Source: Actinoplanes campanulatus (GTDB lineage: Bacteria; Actinomycetota; Actinomycetes; Mycobacteriales; Micromonosporaceae). Taken from it: a stretch of 64,000 bases of DNA. Both the position numbers and the translations under genes were made by a program. The DNA lies in NCBI RefSeq assembly GCF_014647795.1, contig NZ_BMPW01000007.1, forward strand, positions 310,001-374,000. The letters run 5' to 3'. Under the pieces are notes generated by a model. It made no database searches. It was not told the DNA's origin and saw only the letters and a program-made list of their open reading frames with translations. Positions 17,398-26,239 of the stretch are shown in pieces. Positions within the stretch are counted from its first letter, which is position 1; every line of letters begins with the position of its first letter.

Positions 17398-19061
17398 ATG
17401 GCTATCGCCGACGAACGAGGGGTTGAGCCGGACCGGATGGATCCGCGGTCCGGAGGTCTGCGGCGGGCCGCAGCCGATCATCTGATGACACTGATGGCGC
17501 AGGCGACGCAAGCGCCCGCGGCGATGGTTCACCTGCTGGACGGCGAACAGCTGCGTCTGGTCGGCGGGTACGGTCTGCCATCGCAGTGGGCGAGCACACC
17601 TCCGGCATCCGTATCGTCGACGCTGAGCGCGTTGGTGATCGCGAGGGGATCACCCGTGGTGATCAGCGACGTCACTGCTGACGCTCAGGTCCCGGCTGAG
17701 GCACCGGAATCGGTGATGGGTGAACGCGCCTACCTGGGATACCCGATCCGTGACGCCGATGGGGCGGTCACGGGGGTGTGCGCGGTGCTGGACCATCGGC
17801 CCCGGCCGTGGCAGCCGGAGCATCTGACCGCGGTGGCCCACGGGGCGAAGGCGTGCGCGGTTCTCGTGATCGAACAACGCTCCGCCGTACGGGCGGATGA
17901 GGCGCGGAGGCTGCTGGTCGCTCTGATGGAGAGCTTGCAGACCGGTGTGGCCGCGTGCGACACCGCTGGGCGACTGGTCTTCTCGAACAAGGCGAACCAG
18001 GACCTCCACGGCGAGTTACCCGAGGACGTCGACCTGCGGGCATGGACCCGGCAGCGGTTGGCCTCGGCCCCCGACGTTGCCTCCCGCCCTTGGACCGCTC
18101 CTGCGGGCCCTCGCCGGCGAGCGCCTGCACGACATCGAAATCATGGTCGGACGCCCGCGGCAGCGACCTTCGACGCTGCTCGCCGACGCACAGCCCATCA
18201 TCAACGCCGACGGCGCCTCGCTGGGCGCCGTGGTCACCCTGCAGGATGTGACCCAACAGCACAGCGCAGCCGTGCTGAAGGACTGCGAGCCGACGATCCG
18301 GCGCCTGCTCTCCGGCTCCGACACCAGCCCCGCCGACGGGCTGCTGCGCGACGTCATCACCACCGTCGGGCAGATGCTCGATTGGGCGGCCACCGAGTTC
18401 TGGGCCATCGACGAGGTCGGCAACGTCCTGCGCCGACGTCTGTGCTGGACCGATGAGCGGAACCTGTTGCCTTCCGGGTCACCGGACCGGCACGGCCAGG
18501 GAGAGGGCATGCCCGGGCGAGCCTGGCAGACCTCGAGACGGTCTGGGCGAGAAACCCTGAACACCGACGCCGGTTCATGCGCGCAAACCCTTGACTGGGG
18601 CATGTTGCGCTCGGCGGTGGCGGGCCACGGTCGCCACCATCCGCAACCGGTCTGCCGGCCGGGACGTCACCTTCGACATCGACGTACCCGACGAGACGAT
18701 TCTGTGGGGAGACTCGAGACGGCTCGCCCAGGTCACCGACGAACTACTCGCCAACGACCTCGACTGGGCCGACGACGGCACCCGCATCATCGTGACCGTC
18801 TCCACCGACGGGCCCGCCGCCCAGCTCACCGTGTCCAACACCGGCCCCGTCATTCCCGCAGCCGAACGCGAACGACTCTTCCAGCGCTTCTTCCGTACCC
18901 CGAGCGCCATCAGCCACGCCATCCCCGGAGCCGGTCTGGGACTCTCTCTGGCCCGCGTCATCGTCGAACAGCACGGCGGAACCATCACCGCCGGCACCGG
19001 CGACGAACCACCCGGCACAACGATCACCGTCCGGCTCCCCACGGAACGGCCCGACAAGTGA
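17398..19061 (+). pseudogene. Broken GAF-PAS-GAF histidine kinase lacking HisKA
   Basis: From the ATG at 17398 the first frame encodes a GAF domain and the start of a PAS domain up to about 18085. A shift moves to a second frame with LLRALAGERLHDIEIMVGRP and then a GAF domain (LDWAATEFWAIDE). At about 18610 the frame changes again, directly into a HATPase domain (TDELLANDLDWADDGTRIIV and GAGLGLSLARVIVEQHGG). Compared with the intact paralog at 1,659-3,371, about 125 codons holding the phospho-acceptor histidine are missing at this junction. One frameshift and one out-of-frame deletion rule out a working kinase. Confidence 0.85.
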
Positions 19062-19295
19062 CCCGGCGGTTCTCTTCTCGCCGAGCCGTATCCGGCGGCC
19101 GGGCGCCGCTACCTCTATCATCGATGCCAGCGGTGACGCTGTCATGCGCCGCCGCCAGCTGCTCAGGACCCCGGCAGTGCGCCCTCTTGCCGCTGTGTAC
19201 CTGGGAGCCGCCTTGATCATCGACCTTCAACACGCCCGTGTGGTGCCGTCTTTCGCACCCGGTACCGGCGCCTGCAGCGCGGTCGCTGCCGTCCG

Positions 19296-19622
19296 ATGAG
19301 CGTCATCGACCGTGATGCCTCCGGCGCGCACGCCCAGCCTCCGCACCTTTTCACCACGCCGGGGCCGCGCATCGGCCCCCTGGTGACGGTGACCGCGGAT
19401 TCCGACACCTCCCTGGTGGAGATCGGCGTGCACGGCCGCTGGTCACGGTGCCTCGGCGCCGACGTGTCCGCAGCGATCGGAAGGTGTCTGGCCGAACCAC
19501 CGGCGGGCATCATCGCCGACCTGTACGACCTCGGTGACCCTGATGCCGCCAGCATGCCGCTGTGGCTGGCCGCACGGCGTGCCGCGAGCGCGCTGCGGCC
19601 AGCCGTGGCAGGCGTAGGCTGA
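19296..19622 (+). CDS. STAS-like protein, probably truncated
   Basis: This 108-residue frame reads like the first two thirds of a STAS-type domain: SLVEIGVHGRWSRCLGADVS, then CLAEPPAGIIADLYDLGDPD, then PLWLAARRAASAL. It stops abruptly at 19622, where a family member would continue with a further beta strand and helix. STAS domains take part in anti-sigma or phosphatase signalling. It lies between the broken kinase and the second 57-residue protein gene, and no ribosome site is clear. I treat it as a probable fragment. Confidence 0.45.
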   Translation: MSVIDRDASGAHAQPPHLFTTPGPRIGPLVTVTADSDTSLVEIGVHGRWSRCLGADVSAAIGRCLAEPPAGIIADLYDLGDPDAASMPLWLAARRAASALRPAVAGVG

Positions 19623-19685
19623 CGGTGTCGCTCCAGACTCCGGCGGCTCCGTCCACCGCCGACGAGTGATCCGAGAGAGCCGACA

Positions 19686-19859
19686 ATGATCATCTTCAAG
19701 ACAGTCGTCGTCACTGTTCTCCGTGAGCGCGGGCAGCACGTCAGAGCTGCCTTCGTCGAACGGGAGCTTCCCGAGCGCATCGACACCTCCGAACATGGCG
19801 GGTTGCTGGCCGTGCTCCATCTCGAGCCGGCGACATCGTCCCGAGGGACACCCCTGTGA
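19686..19859 (+). CDS. 57-residue conserved small protein, copy 2
   Basis: This small protein (MIIFKTVVVTVLRERGQ, then RELPERID, then HGGLLAVLHLEPAT) is a paralog of the one at 5,121-5,294. Similarity runs from the first methionine to residue 51 and only the last six residues differ, which argues strongly that both are translated. GAGAGAGC lies just upstream of the ATG. The stop overlaps the GTG of the glycosyltransferase (GTGA), so translation is coupled. It is too short to be picked up by most ORF callers. Its function is unknown. Coupling to glycan synthesis here, and proximity to a lipid kinase in the other copy, hint at an accessory role in envelope or polysaccharide metabolism. Confidence 0.75.
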   Translation: MIIFKTVVVTVLRERGQHVRAAFVERELPERIDTSEHGGLLAVLHLEPATSSRGTPL

Positions 19860-20869
19860 GGGTCGGCATCCTGGGGCCGGTGGCCTGGCGCACCCCGCCG
19901 TACGCATATGGGCCTTGGGAACAGGTCACAGGGTTACTGGCGGACGGTCTGGTGGAAACCGGCGTTGAGGTGACGCTCTTCGCGACGCTGGACTCGATCA
20001 CAGCGGCGCGGCTCGACGGTGTGTGCCCGCGGGGGTACGCAGACGATGCGTCGGCGGACGGCCGAGTCGCCGAGGCCATGCATGTCTCGTACGCCCTGGC
20101 CCGCGCCGGTGATTTCGACATCGTCCACAACCACCTCGACTGGCTCCCGCTCGCCTTCGCGGATCACTGCCGTGCCCCGCTGGTCACCACCGTGCACGGA
20201 TTCTCCGGCCCCACGATCCTGCCGGCCTACCGGTCGAGCCGCTCCTCGTTCGTGTCGATCTCCGATGCCGACCGGCACCCCGACCTCGACTATGTCGCGA
20301 CGGTCCATCACGGCGTGGACGCGGGCGGGCTCCCGTTCTCACCGGCCGGCGCACCCGGGCTGGTGAGCTTCGGCAGAATCCACCCGGACAAGGGCACCCA
20401 CACGGCGATCGAGATCGCCCGCCGCGCCGGGCGTACACTCACCATCTGCGGCATCGTTCAGGATGAGCGGTATTTCACCGAACGAGTGGCACCCCACATC
20501 GACGGCGAACACGTCATCTTCCTCGGCGCGGTCGGGCCACAACGCCGCGGTGAGATCCTCGGCCGGGCAGAGGCGCTTCTGCACCCGATCGACTTCGACG
20601 AGCCGTTCGGCCTGTCGGTCGTGGAGTCCATGGTCTGCGGCACACCGGTCATCGCCTACCCGCGAGGCTCCATGCCCGAGATCGTCGACGACGGCGTCAC
20701 CGGCTTTCTCGTACGCGGCATCGACCAGGCCGTCGCCACTGTCGGCGCTGTCCGCACCATCGACCGGGCCGGTTGCCGGGAACAGGCCCGCAAACGCTTC
20801 GACGCGCACCGCATGGTCGCCGACTATCTGGCCGTCTACGAGCAGCTCATCGGCAGCGGCCGCGGCTGA
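19856..20869 (+). CDS. Glycosyltransferase family 4 protein
   Basis: This 337-residue GT-B enzyme has the N-terminal MRVGILGPVAWRTPPYAYG, typical of GT4 proteins similar to AviGT4, and a C-terminal donor-binding half. SFGRIHPDKGTHTAIEIARR opens that half, and DFDEPFGLSVVESMVCGTPV is the E-x7-E signature for nucleotide-sugar binding. It starts at a GTG overlapping the small protein gene. It is cytosolic, probably membrane-peripheral. With the next two genes it forms an operon of 19,686-23,229. The acceptor and donor sugars cannot be inferred. Confidence 0.9.
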   Translation: MRVGILGPVAWRTPPYAYGPWEQVTGLLADGLVETGVEVTLFATLDSITAARLDGVCPRGYADDASADGRVAEAMHVSYALARAGDFDIVHNHLDWLPLAFADHCRAPLVTTVHGFSGPTILPAYRSSRSSFVSISDADRHPDLDYVATVHHGVDAGGLPFSPAGAPGLVSFGRIHPDKGTHTAIEIARRAGRTLTICGIVQDERYFTERVAPHIDGEHVIFLGAVGPQRRGEILGRAEALLHPIDFDEPFGLSVVESMVCGTPVIAYPRGSMPEIVDDGVTGFLVRGIDQAVATVGAVRTIDRAGCREQARKRFDAHRMVADYLAVYEQLIGSGRG

Positions 20870-20971
20870 CCAGCCCGCGAATCCCACCACCGGCCCGCAC
20901 ACCACGGGCACGTGTCTCGTATGCGGTCGTGGGCCGACCGCCACCGAGACCGGCTACAGGAAGGCACCACC

Positions 20972-22114
20972 ATGACCATCAAGTACGGATTCCTCAGCAC
21001 CCATCCGCCCACCCGGTGCGGCCTGGCGACCTTCAACTCCGCGCTCTTCAATCACCTCAGCGAGGTCGCCGGGCCGAGCGGCATCGTCCGGGTCGCCGCG
21101 AACAGCGACGACATCAGGCCCTCACCCGGTGTGGCACACACCTGGATGGACACCACGCCGTCCGGCTGGCGTGACAGCGCCGAGGTGCTGAACACCTTCG
21201 ACGTCGCCGTCGTCCAACACGAGTACGGCATCTACCCCGGCCGCGACGGCGGAGAAGTCCTGTCCGTACTGCGCCGGCTCACCGTGCCGAGCATCGTCGT
21301 CCTGCACACCGTGCTGACCCATCCCACCCCGAGGCAGAAATCGCTGCTCGAGCAGATCGCCGCGGCCGCCGGCGCGGTCGTGACCATCACCGAGGCGGCG
21401 CACGACCGGCTCCTTCTCGGCTATGCCGTGGATGCGGCGAAGGTCTGCGTCATCCCGCACGGCGCCTTCGACTACACCGGGGAACCGGCCCGCCGCCACG
21501 ACAACCGGCCGCATCTGCTCACCTGGGGCCTGCTGGGCCCGGGAAAGGGCATCGAGTGGGCCCTGCGTGCCTTGGCCCGCCTGCAGAACCTCGATCCGGC
21601 ACCGGTCTACACCGTGGCCGGCCGAACCCACCCCAAGGTCGTCGAACAGCACGGCGAGGCGTACCGGGCGAGCCTGCACCGGCTCGGGGCGTCTCTCGGC
21701 GTCGCGCATGACGTGAACTACGAGTCGGCTTACCTCGACGACGCGGCACTCGGCGACCTGATCCGCTCCGCCGACGTGGTCGTGTTGCCGTACGACTCCA
21801 CCGAACAGGTCACCTCAGGCGTCCTCGTCGAGGCGGTGGCAGCCCGGATTCCGGTCGTCGCGACCGCCTTCCCGCACGCGGTGGAGCTGCTCACCGACGG
21901 GCCCGGCCTGCTCGTGCCGCACCGAAACCCGGCGGCCCTGGCGACCGCGGTCCGGAAGATCCTCACCAAGCCCGCCCTGGCGGCCGAACTACGAAAGCGC
22001 AGCGGCCACGCCGAACCGGCAGTACGGTGGCCCGCAGTCGCCCTGCGCTACCAGCAACTCGCCTCGACACTCATCGGCGCCGGCGTCCGCCCGGTCACGG
22101 CGGCCGGCGTATGA
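20972..22114 (+). CDS. Glycosyltransferase family 4 protein (PPT-CG type)
   Basis: This 380-residue protein begins MTIKYGFLSTHPPTRCGLAT, the hallmark of a GT4 subgroup whose N-terminus reads STYPPR-CGIATFT. The C-terminal half holds LTWGLLGPGKGIEWALRALA and PYDSTEQVTSGVLVEAVAAR, the donor-binding region. AGGAAGG precedes the ATG at 20972. In several phyla this GT4 type is fused to an all-helical barrel domain; here that domain is a separate gene whose ATG overlaps this stop by four bases. The three genes probably build or decorate a small mannose- or glucose-type glycan (inference). Confidence 0.88.
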   Translation: MTIKYGFLSTHPPTRCGLATFNSALFNHLSEVAGPSGIVRVAANSDDIRPSPGVAHTWMDTTPSGWRDSAEVLNTFDVAVVQHEYGIYPGRDGGEVLSVLRRLTVPSIVVLHTVLTHPTPRQKSLLEQIAAAAGAVVTITEAAHDRLLLGYAVDAAKVCVIPHGAFDYTGEPARRHDNRPHLLTWGLLGPGKGIEWALRALARLQNLDPAPVYTVAGRTHPKVVEQHGEAYRASLHRLGASLGVAHDVNYESAYLDDAALGDLIRSADVVVLPYDSTEQVTSGVLVEAVAARIPVVATAFPHAVELLTDGPGLLVPHRNPAALATAVRKILTKPALAAELRKRSGHAEPAVRWPAVALRYQQLASTLIGAGVRPVTAAGV

Positions 22115-23229
22115 CCGAGGGCGCGATCACCACGCCGGGGTCCGCACTGCTCGTTCCCGCTGCGCCCTTCACCCACCTGATGCGGCTCACCGACGACACC
22201 GGCCTGTTCGAACATGCCCGGCACGCCACTGTCCGCCGCGAGCACGGTTACTGCACCGATGACGTCGCCCGGGGTCTCGTCGTGACCAGCCGCGAGACGG
22301 ACCCGTCCACTGACGTCCTCCGGCTCGCTGAGCGGTATCTGGCGTTCCTCACCCATGCCCAGGGCACCGACGGCGCCTTCCACAACCGGCTGAACTTCAA
22401 CCGGACCTGGACCGATCAGCCAGGCGTCGGCGACTGGTGGGGCCGCGCCCTCTGGGGCCTGGGAACAGCCGCCGCACGCTCGCCGGCCCGGTGGATCCGC
22501 CAGGAAGCGCTCCTCGCCTTCACCCTGGGAGCCTGCTGCCGATCCCCCGACCCGCGGGCGATGGCCTTCGCCGCGCTCGGGGCCGCCGAACTTCTCCGGG
22601 CCGATCCCGGCAACGGGCCGGCCGCCGAGCTTCTTGCCGACGCCACGATCGCCATCGGGACGCTCGGTCCCGACCCGCACTGGCCGTGGCCGGAGGAGAA
22701 GCTCGCCTACGCCAATGCCGCCCTCGCCGAAGTCCTCATCGCCGCCGGTGACCTCCTCGACGACCCACCGGCCCTCGCCGCCGGCCTGCGGATGTTGACG
22801 TGGTTGCTGACGATCCAGGTCAACGGCGGCCATCTGTCGGTCCTGCCGTCCGCGGGGTGGCAGCGCGGCGGCCCCCGGCTGCACCACGACCAGCAACCGA
22901 TCGAGGTGGCGGCGCTGGCGGACGCCTGCGCCACCGCCGCCGCCGTCACCGGCGGCCGGAACTGGCACACGGGGGTGCACCGGTCCATCGCCTGGTTCCT
23001 CGGTGACAACGACGTCGGCCAGGCCATGTGGGACCCGGCGACCGGCGGCGGCTACGACGGACTGACGCTGCACGGACCGAACCTCAACCAGGGCGCCGAG
23101 TCCACCCTCGCCCTCATCTCCACCCTCCAGCACCACACCCCGAGCGAGGGTCAGAACCCGCGAGCGCGTCTCGGTCACAGAACAGCACCGCGGGGCGCCA
23201 CCTCCACTGCGGCGACTCCGCGACCGTAG
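22111..23229 (+). CDS. Alpha/alpha-barrel partner of the GT4 enzymes
   Basis: This 372-residue protein carries FTHLMRLTDDTGLFEHARHA and HGYCTDDVARGLV, a pattern known from the C-terminal helical-barrel region of GT4 fusion proteins. Glycoside-hydrolase-like (alpha/alpha)6 folds are likely, with conserved acidic and aromatic patches such as NFNRTWTDQPGVGDWWGRAL. It starts at an ATG overlapping the GT4 stop (ATGA). The last 30 residues (from TPSEGQNP) are low-complexity and run up to the repeat at 23,283, so the original 3' end may have been replaced. Enzymatic activity is unproven. Confidence 0.75.
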   Translation: MTEGAITTPGSALLVPAAPFTHLMRLTDDTGLFEHARHATVRREHGYCTDDVARGLVVTSRETDPSTDVLRLAERYLAFLTHAQGTDGAFHNRLNFNRTWTDQPGVGDWWGRALWGLGTAAARSPARWIRQEALLAFTLGACCRSPDPRAMAFAALGAAELLRADPGNGPAAELLADATIAIGTLGPDPHWPWPEEKLAYANAALAEVLIAAGDLLDDPPALAAGLRMLTWLLTIQVNGGHLSVLPSAGWQRGGPRLHHDQQPIEVAALADACATAAAVTGGRNWHTGVHRSIAWFLGDNDVGQAMWDPATGGGYDGLTLHGPNLNQGAESTLALISTLQHHTPSEGQNPRARLGHRTAPRGATSTAATPRP

Positions 23230-23598
23230 AGCACGACGAGCCGGTCATCACCGTGTCTGCCGTGCAGCGCCCCCGAGTCCTCGGACAACAGGCGAAGATC
23301 ACCGTATGGGCTTTCGTGTCATCGAGGTGTCGCGATCGTCCATGTAGGAGGCAGCGGCGCTTCGACATTCGGGATCGCCGGCAGGGGGCTCGTCACGTCG
23401 AGATCCGATCACTCAAGCCATGAACGCCCTGCACAACCAAGGTCCCCGAAAGCGAGGTCGACGCAGGTGGAAGGCTCAAGAGCTGTTCAGTACGAGGCCG
23501 GCTACGAAGATCCGCCGGAATCCCAGTGCAAACCGTACGCGCGTACGTGCAGGAAAAACGTGTCGCGCCTTCACGAATACATCTGTGCCAACCAATGC

Positions 23599-23623
23599 AA
23601 AAGGCCAGCTAAGCTGGCCTTTT
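23599..23623 (-). terminator. tRNA-Pro terminator, duplicated copy
   Basis: A perfect 11-bp stem, AAAAGGCCAGC/GCTGGCCTTTT with loop TAA, matches the terminator that follows the intact tRNA-Pro on the minus strand. Confidence 0.75.
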
Positions 23624-23629
23624 GTTAAG

Positions 23630-23662
23630 TCAGGTTGACAGGATTTCAACCTGCGGCCCCTT
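23630..23662 (-). pseudogene. Truncated tRNA-Pro (3' end only)
   Basis: Reading the minus strand, GCAGGTTGAAATCCTGTCA reproduces the T-arm and 3' acceptor strand of tRNA-Pro at 27,984-28,057. The T-loop and the acceptor strand are mutated. The anticodon and D arms are lost or unrecognisable beyond CCCCTTG. This is what an attachment-site remnant in a tRNA gene would look like. Confidence 0.7.
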
Positions 23663-23903
23663 GCCCCCCGCAGGGGGTAGAGCCGGCTGGTGCCGTACGG
23701 GCCGGGTCCGGCTCCGGCGCCGCCCGACTGGCGTCCCGGCGCCTGCGGCGGCGGAGCCGGGCCGTCGCGGACGGCCGGACGCGACAGTGACCGCGACAGG
23801 GATAACCGCCGCGGCCACGTTCATCGGAAGTACCGGCCCGGCCCCCACAGACGGACCTCATTGCGCGATCGTCTAGAAGTCACGGATCGCGGCGCCCTGC
23901 GCA

Positions 23904-25250
23904 CTACCGCCCGTTCACCACGGCGGCGCGTCGCACTGCCGCCACGCTCAGGCTGCGGACCAGGGCCTCGTGCCCATCCGCGGTCTCCCAGCCGGTGTCG
24001 GCCACGACCACCACGGCGCGTCCGGTCCGGGCGACCACGATGTAGGTGTCCTTGTTCGTCTGTGCGTAGTCGATGTACTCCCGATGCCGCAGTAGCACGG
24101 ACTCGTCGCCGGCCACGCCACTGGCGCGAATGGACCAGCCATGGCCACAGGTGGCTACGGCCCGGCGCACGTCACGCAGATACCGCTGGGCGCCGTCGGA
24201 GGCATAAATGGCCACGTCATTCACGATGACCGTCGGGCGGTCGTTCACGCCGATCATGGCCTGGACGGCCCGATCCGCGCGGCGCAGCTTGGCCGACGCG
24301 TACGGCCCGCACGGCTGCGGCGGCCGCAGCGCCACCCAGGAGTTGTCGGTGACCGGCGTCGTGGCGGTCCCGTTCAGGTCCGCGGCCTGCAGCATTGCCG
24401 CCGCGGGGACGGAGTACGCCGGCGCGGACGCGATGCGGTAAGCGAGGATCGCCGGTCGCTGGTTGTGTGCGGCCCCCCCGATCAGCGCGACACAACCCGC
24501 GTCGCCCGGGCCGCCGGCGCGGAACCGCTTCTCATAGTTGCCGCGGGCGTCGGTGACGATGTTGTTCTTCGCGCCGCCGTCGAAGTCGCAGCCGCTGTCG
24601 AGCGCGGTAGCCAGCCTCTGGCGGGAGAGCGGCCGGCCGGTGTCGGTGAAAGAGGCCCGGCCGTGGATCCGGAAGCCGCCCCCGGCCAGCATCGAGTATT
24701 GGAACGTCAGCGCGGGCCGGTGGGTGCCCCGGACCCGCAGTTTCGGTGATCGGGCGCCGGAGAGGGCGGTGGACAGTTCGTTGCCGGCCTTGTCCATCGC
24801 GCCGACCGAGACGATTCGGACCGTTCCGTTCCAGGTGGACGGCACGTTGACGGTGGCGCTCCAGATGCCGTCCGTGGCGGTCCCGGAGGTCCGGGTCAGC
24901 ACCGGCCGCAGCTTCGACTGATGGCCCGGGACCGGCCCGAGCACGAGCTGCGGGGACGGGTTCATCTCGTGCGGGTCGTCCCGTACCCCCGACGGGTCGG
25001 TGACCCGCATGGACACCCGTACGGGCACGACGGCGAGACCGCGGACCGCGACGAAGGCCCGAGAGAACTTGACGTCTCGCACCTGCGGCGGGGACTTGTC
25101 GGTGGAGACGAGCGCCGGACGGGCGGCCGTGGCGCCAGCCCAGGCGGGCGGCATCCCGGTGGCGAGCAGCGCCCCGGAGAGCGCTACGGCGACGGTGAGA
25201 TGGGCGGCGGTGGCGGCACGGTCGCGGGTCTGTGGTGCTACTGAACGCAT
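23904..25250 (-). CDS. Large secreted protein, unknown function
   Basis: This 448-residue protein has an N-terminal signal peptide with hydrophobic core LTVAVALSGALLATG and a predicted cut after AWA near residue 38. Residues about 50-165 look like Ig-type or bacterial adhesion beta strands (RVTDPSGVRDDPHEMNPSPQ). Residues about 320-445 (AMIGVNDRPTVIVNDVAIY, then RRAVATCGHGW and DTYIVVARTGRAVVVVAD) resemble a PknH-type extracellular sensor domain. Cysteines at about 230, 255, 312 and 370 could form disulfides. It is divergent from the ECF sigma factor, so one regulon is likely. No family name can be given with certainty. Confidence 0.75.
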   Translation of the reverse strand: MRSVAPQTRDRAATAAHLTVAVALSGALLATGMPPAWAGATAARPALVSTDKSPPQVRDVKFSRAFVAVRGLAVVPVRVSMRVTDPSGVRDDPHEMNPSPQLVLGPVPGHQSKLRPVLTRTSGTATDGIWSATVNVPSTWNGTVRIVSVGAMDKAGNELSTALSGARSPKLRVRGTHRPALTFQYSMLAGGGFRIHGRASFTDTGRPLSRQRLATALDSGCDFDGGAKNNIVTDARGNYEKRFRAGGPGDAGCVALIGGAAHNQRPAILAYRIASAPAYSVPAAAMLQAADLNGTATTPVTDNSWVALRPPQPCGPYASAKLRRADRAVQAMIGVNDRPTVIVNDVAIYASDGAQRYLRDVRRAVATCGHGWSIRASGVAGDESVLLRHREYIDYAQTNKDTYIVVARTGRAVVVVADTGWETADGHEALVRSLSVAAVRRAAVVNGR

Positions 25251-25350
25251 GTGAAACTCCGCTTCTTGGTGGGACGGTCAACTAGTTCGTCCACCGCTGC
25301 CCCGCTGCGGTTCACCACTGTCGCCCACCCGACAGTTCCCGCACCGCTAC

Positions 25351-25374
25351 GGAACGTGGCACTGGTGAAGCGTC
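25351..25374 (+). promoter_or_regulatory. ECF-type promoter of the sigma gene
   Basis: GGAAC (25351-25355) and CGTC (25371-25374) are spaced by 15 bases, the classic actinobacterial ECF -35/-10 pair. The start codon of the ECF sigma gene is 48 bases downstream, suggesting autoregulation. Confidence 0.6.
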
Positions 25375-25421
25375 TTCCATGGCCTCGCGCGGACGCATAC
25401 TGAGCGCGGAAAGGACGCGCT

Positions 25422-25952
25422 ATGTCTGGTCACGATGTGGAGAGCCTCGCCCGGATCGCGTCCGCCGGCGATCTGGCGGCGCTTAACGTGCTCCTCGTGA
25501 CGGTCCGTCCGGAGGTTCTCCGGGTGTGCAGCCGCCTGCTGACCAATCGCGAGGACGCCGAGGAGGCATGCCAGGACACCCTGCTGGCCGTGGCTCGGGG
25601 CCTGCCCCGCTTCGAAGGCCGCAGCGCCTTCCGGACCTGGATGTTCCGGATCGCCACCAACCGGGCTCGCTCGGCGTGCCGCCGGAACCGGGCGGACGCC
25701 CGCACCGGCCGCGACGACGGACTCGCTGACATCTCGGAACTGCGGCGAACCAGCGTGGTCGCCATGACCCGGGTGGACCTGCTCGAGGCACTGAAGCAGC
25801 TACGGCCGGAACTGGCCGAGGCGCTGGCGTTGCGGGACGTGGTGGGGCTCAGCTGCGCAGAGATCGCCGTCCTGCACCACGTTCCGGAAGGGACGGTGAA
25901 GTCCCGGCTCCATCAGGCCCGGCGGCAACTGCGCATTCGGCTGACAGCCTGA
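25422..25952 (+). CDS. ECF RNA polymerase sigma factor
   Basis: This 176-residue protein has sigma region 2 at about 20-90 (LLTNREDAEEACQDTLLAVA, then FRTWMFRIATNRARSACRR) and region 4 at about 115-172 (ALALRDVVGLSCAEIAVLHH, then VPEGTVKSRLHQARRQLR). Length and order are those of group IV (ECF) sigma factors. No anti-sigma gene follows; the divergent secreted protein is the only plausible partner. A near-consensus ECF promoter lies upstream. Confidence 0.93.
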   Translation: MSGHDVESLARIASAGDLAALNVLLVTVRPEVLRVCSRLLTNREDAEEACQDTLLAVARGLPRFEGRSAFRTWMFRIATNRARSACRRNRADARTGRDDGLADISELRRTSVVAMTRVDLLEALKQLRPELAEALALRDVVGLSCAEIAVLHHVPEGTVKSRLHQARRQLRIRLTA

Positions 25953-25969
25953 TGGGCGCCTTCGGGCGG

Positions 25970-26232
25970 TGGGTCACCGGCTGGTTCGGCGAAGTCGCAC
26001 GGCCAGGGCGGCGGTGGTTGCGGCGAGGGCGAAGCCGGTCCACGACTGTACGGGTTACAGGACGAATCCGGTGATGGCGAAGGCGGGCAGCAGGGCGGCG
26101 TAGGCGATGCCGTGCCAGCGCAGTCGCCGGTCGGTGCGGGCGATCGCGGTGCCGAGGACGATCGCGGACACGATGAGCAGTAACGTGGCGGTCAGGGCGG
26201 TGGCAAAGAACGCGGGACCGTAAGCGGTGTCG
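25970..26232 (-). pseudogene. 3' fragment of a membrane protein gene
   Basis: The minus strand from about 26,232 reads ALTATLLLIVSAIVLGTAIA and RLRWHGIAYAALLPAFAITG, two hydrophobic helices. A TAA at 26055-26057 follows, and the same frame then carries SWTGFALAATTAALAVRLRR. This looks like the last three helices of an integral membrane protein. It lacks its 5' part, which ends at a sharp junction with the methyltransferase fragment at about 26,235, and carries a nonsense codon. The family is not recognised. Confidence 0.6.
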
Positions 26233-26239
26233 GCGTTGA

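Larger units (their letters stand above)
23283..23662 (+). repeat. Long direct repeat, copy R2 (att-like, left)
   Basis: The segment aligns with 27,636-28,016, beginning at GATCACCGTA and ending in the 3' part of tRNA-Pro. Shared landmarks are the palindrome CGTACGCGCGTACG (23534-23547), GCCGGAATCCC, the terminator hairpin and the T-arm of the tRNA. The first 160 bases also match R1 at 9 kb. Identity is far from complete, so the duplication is old. Confidence 0.75.
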
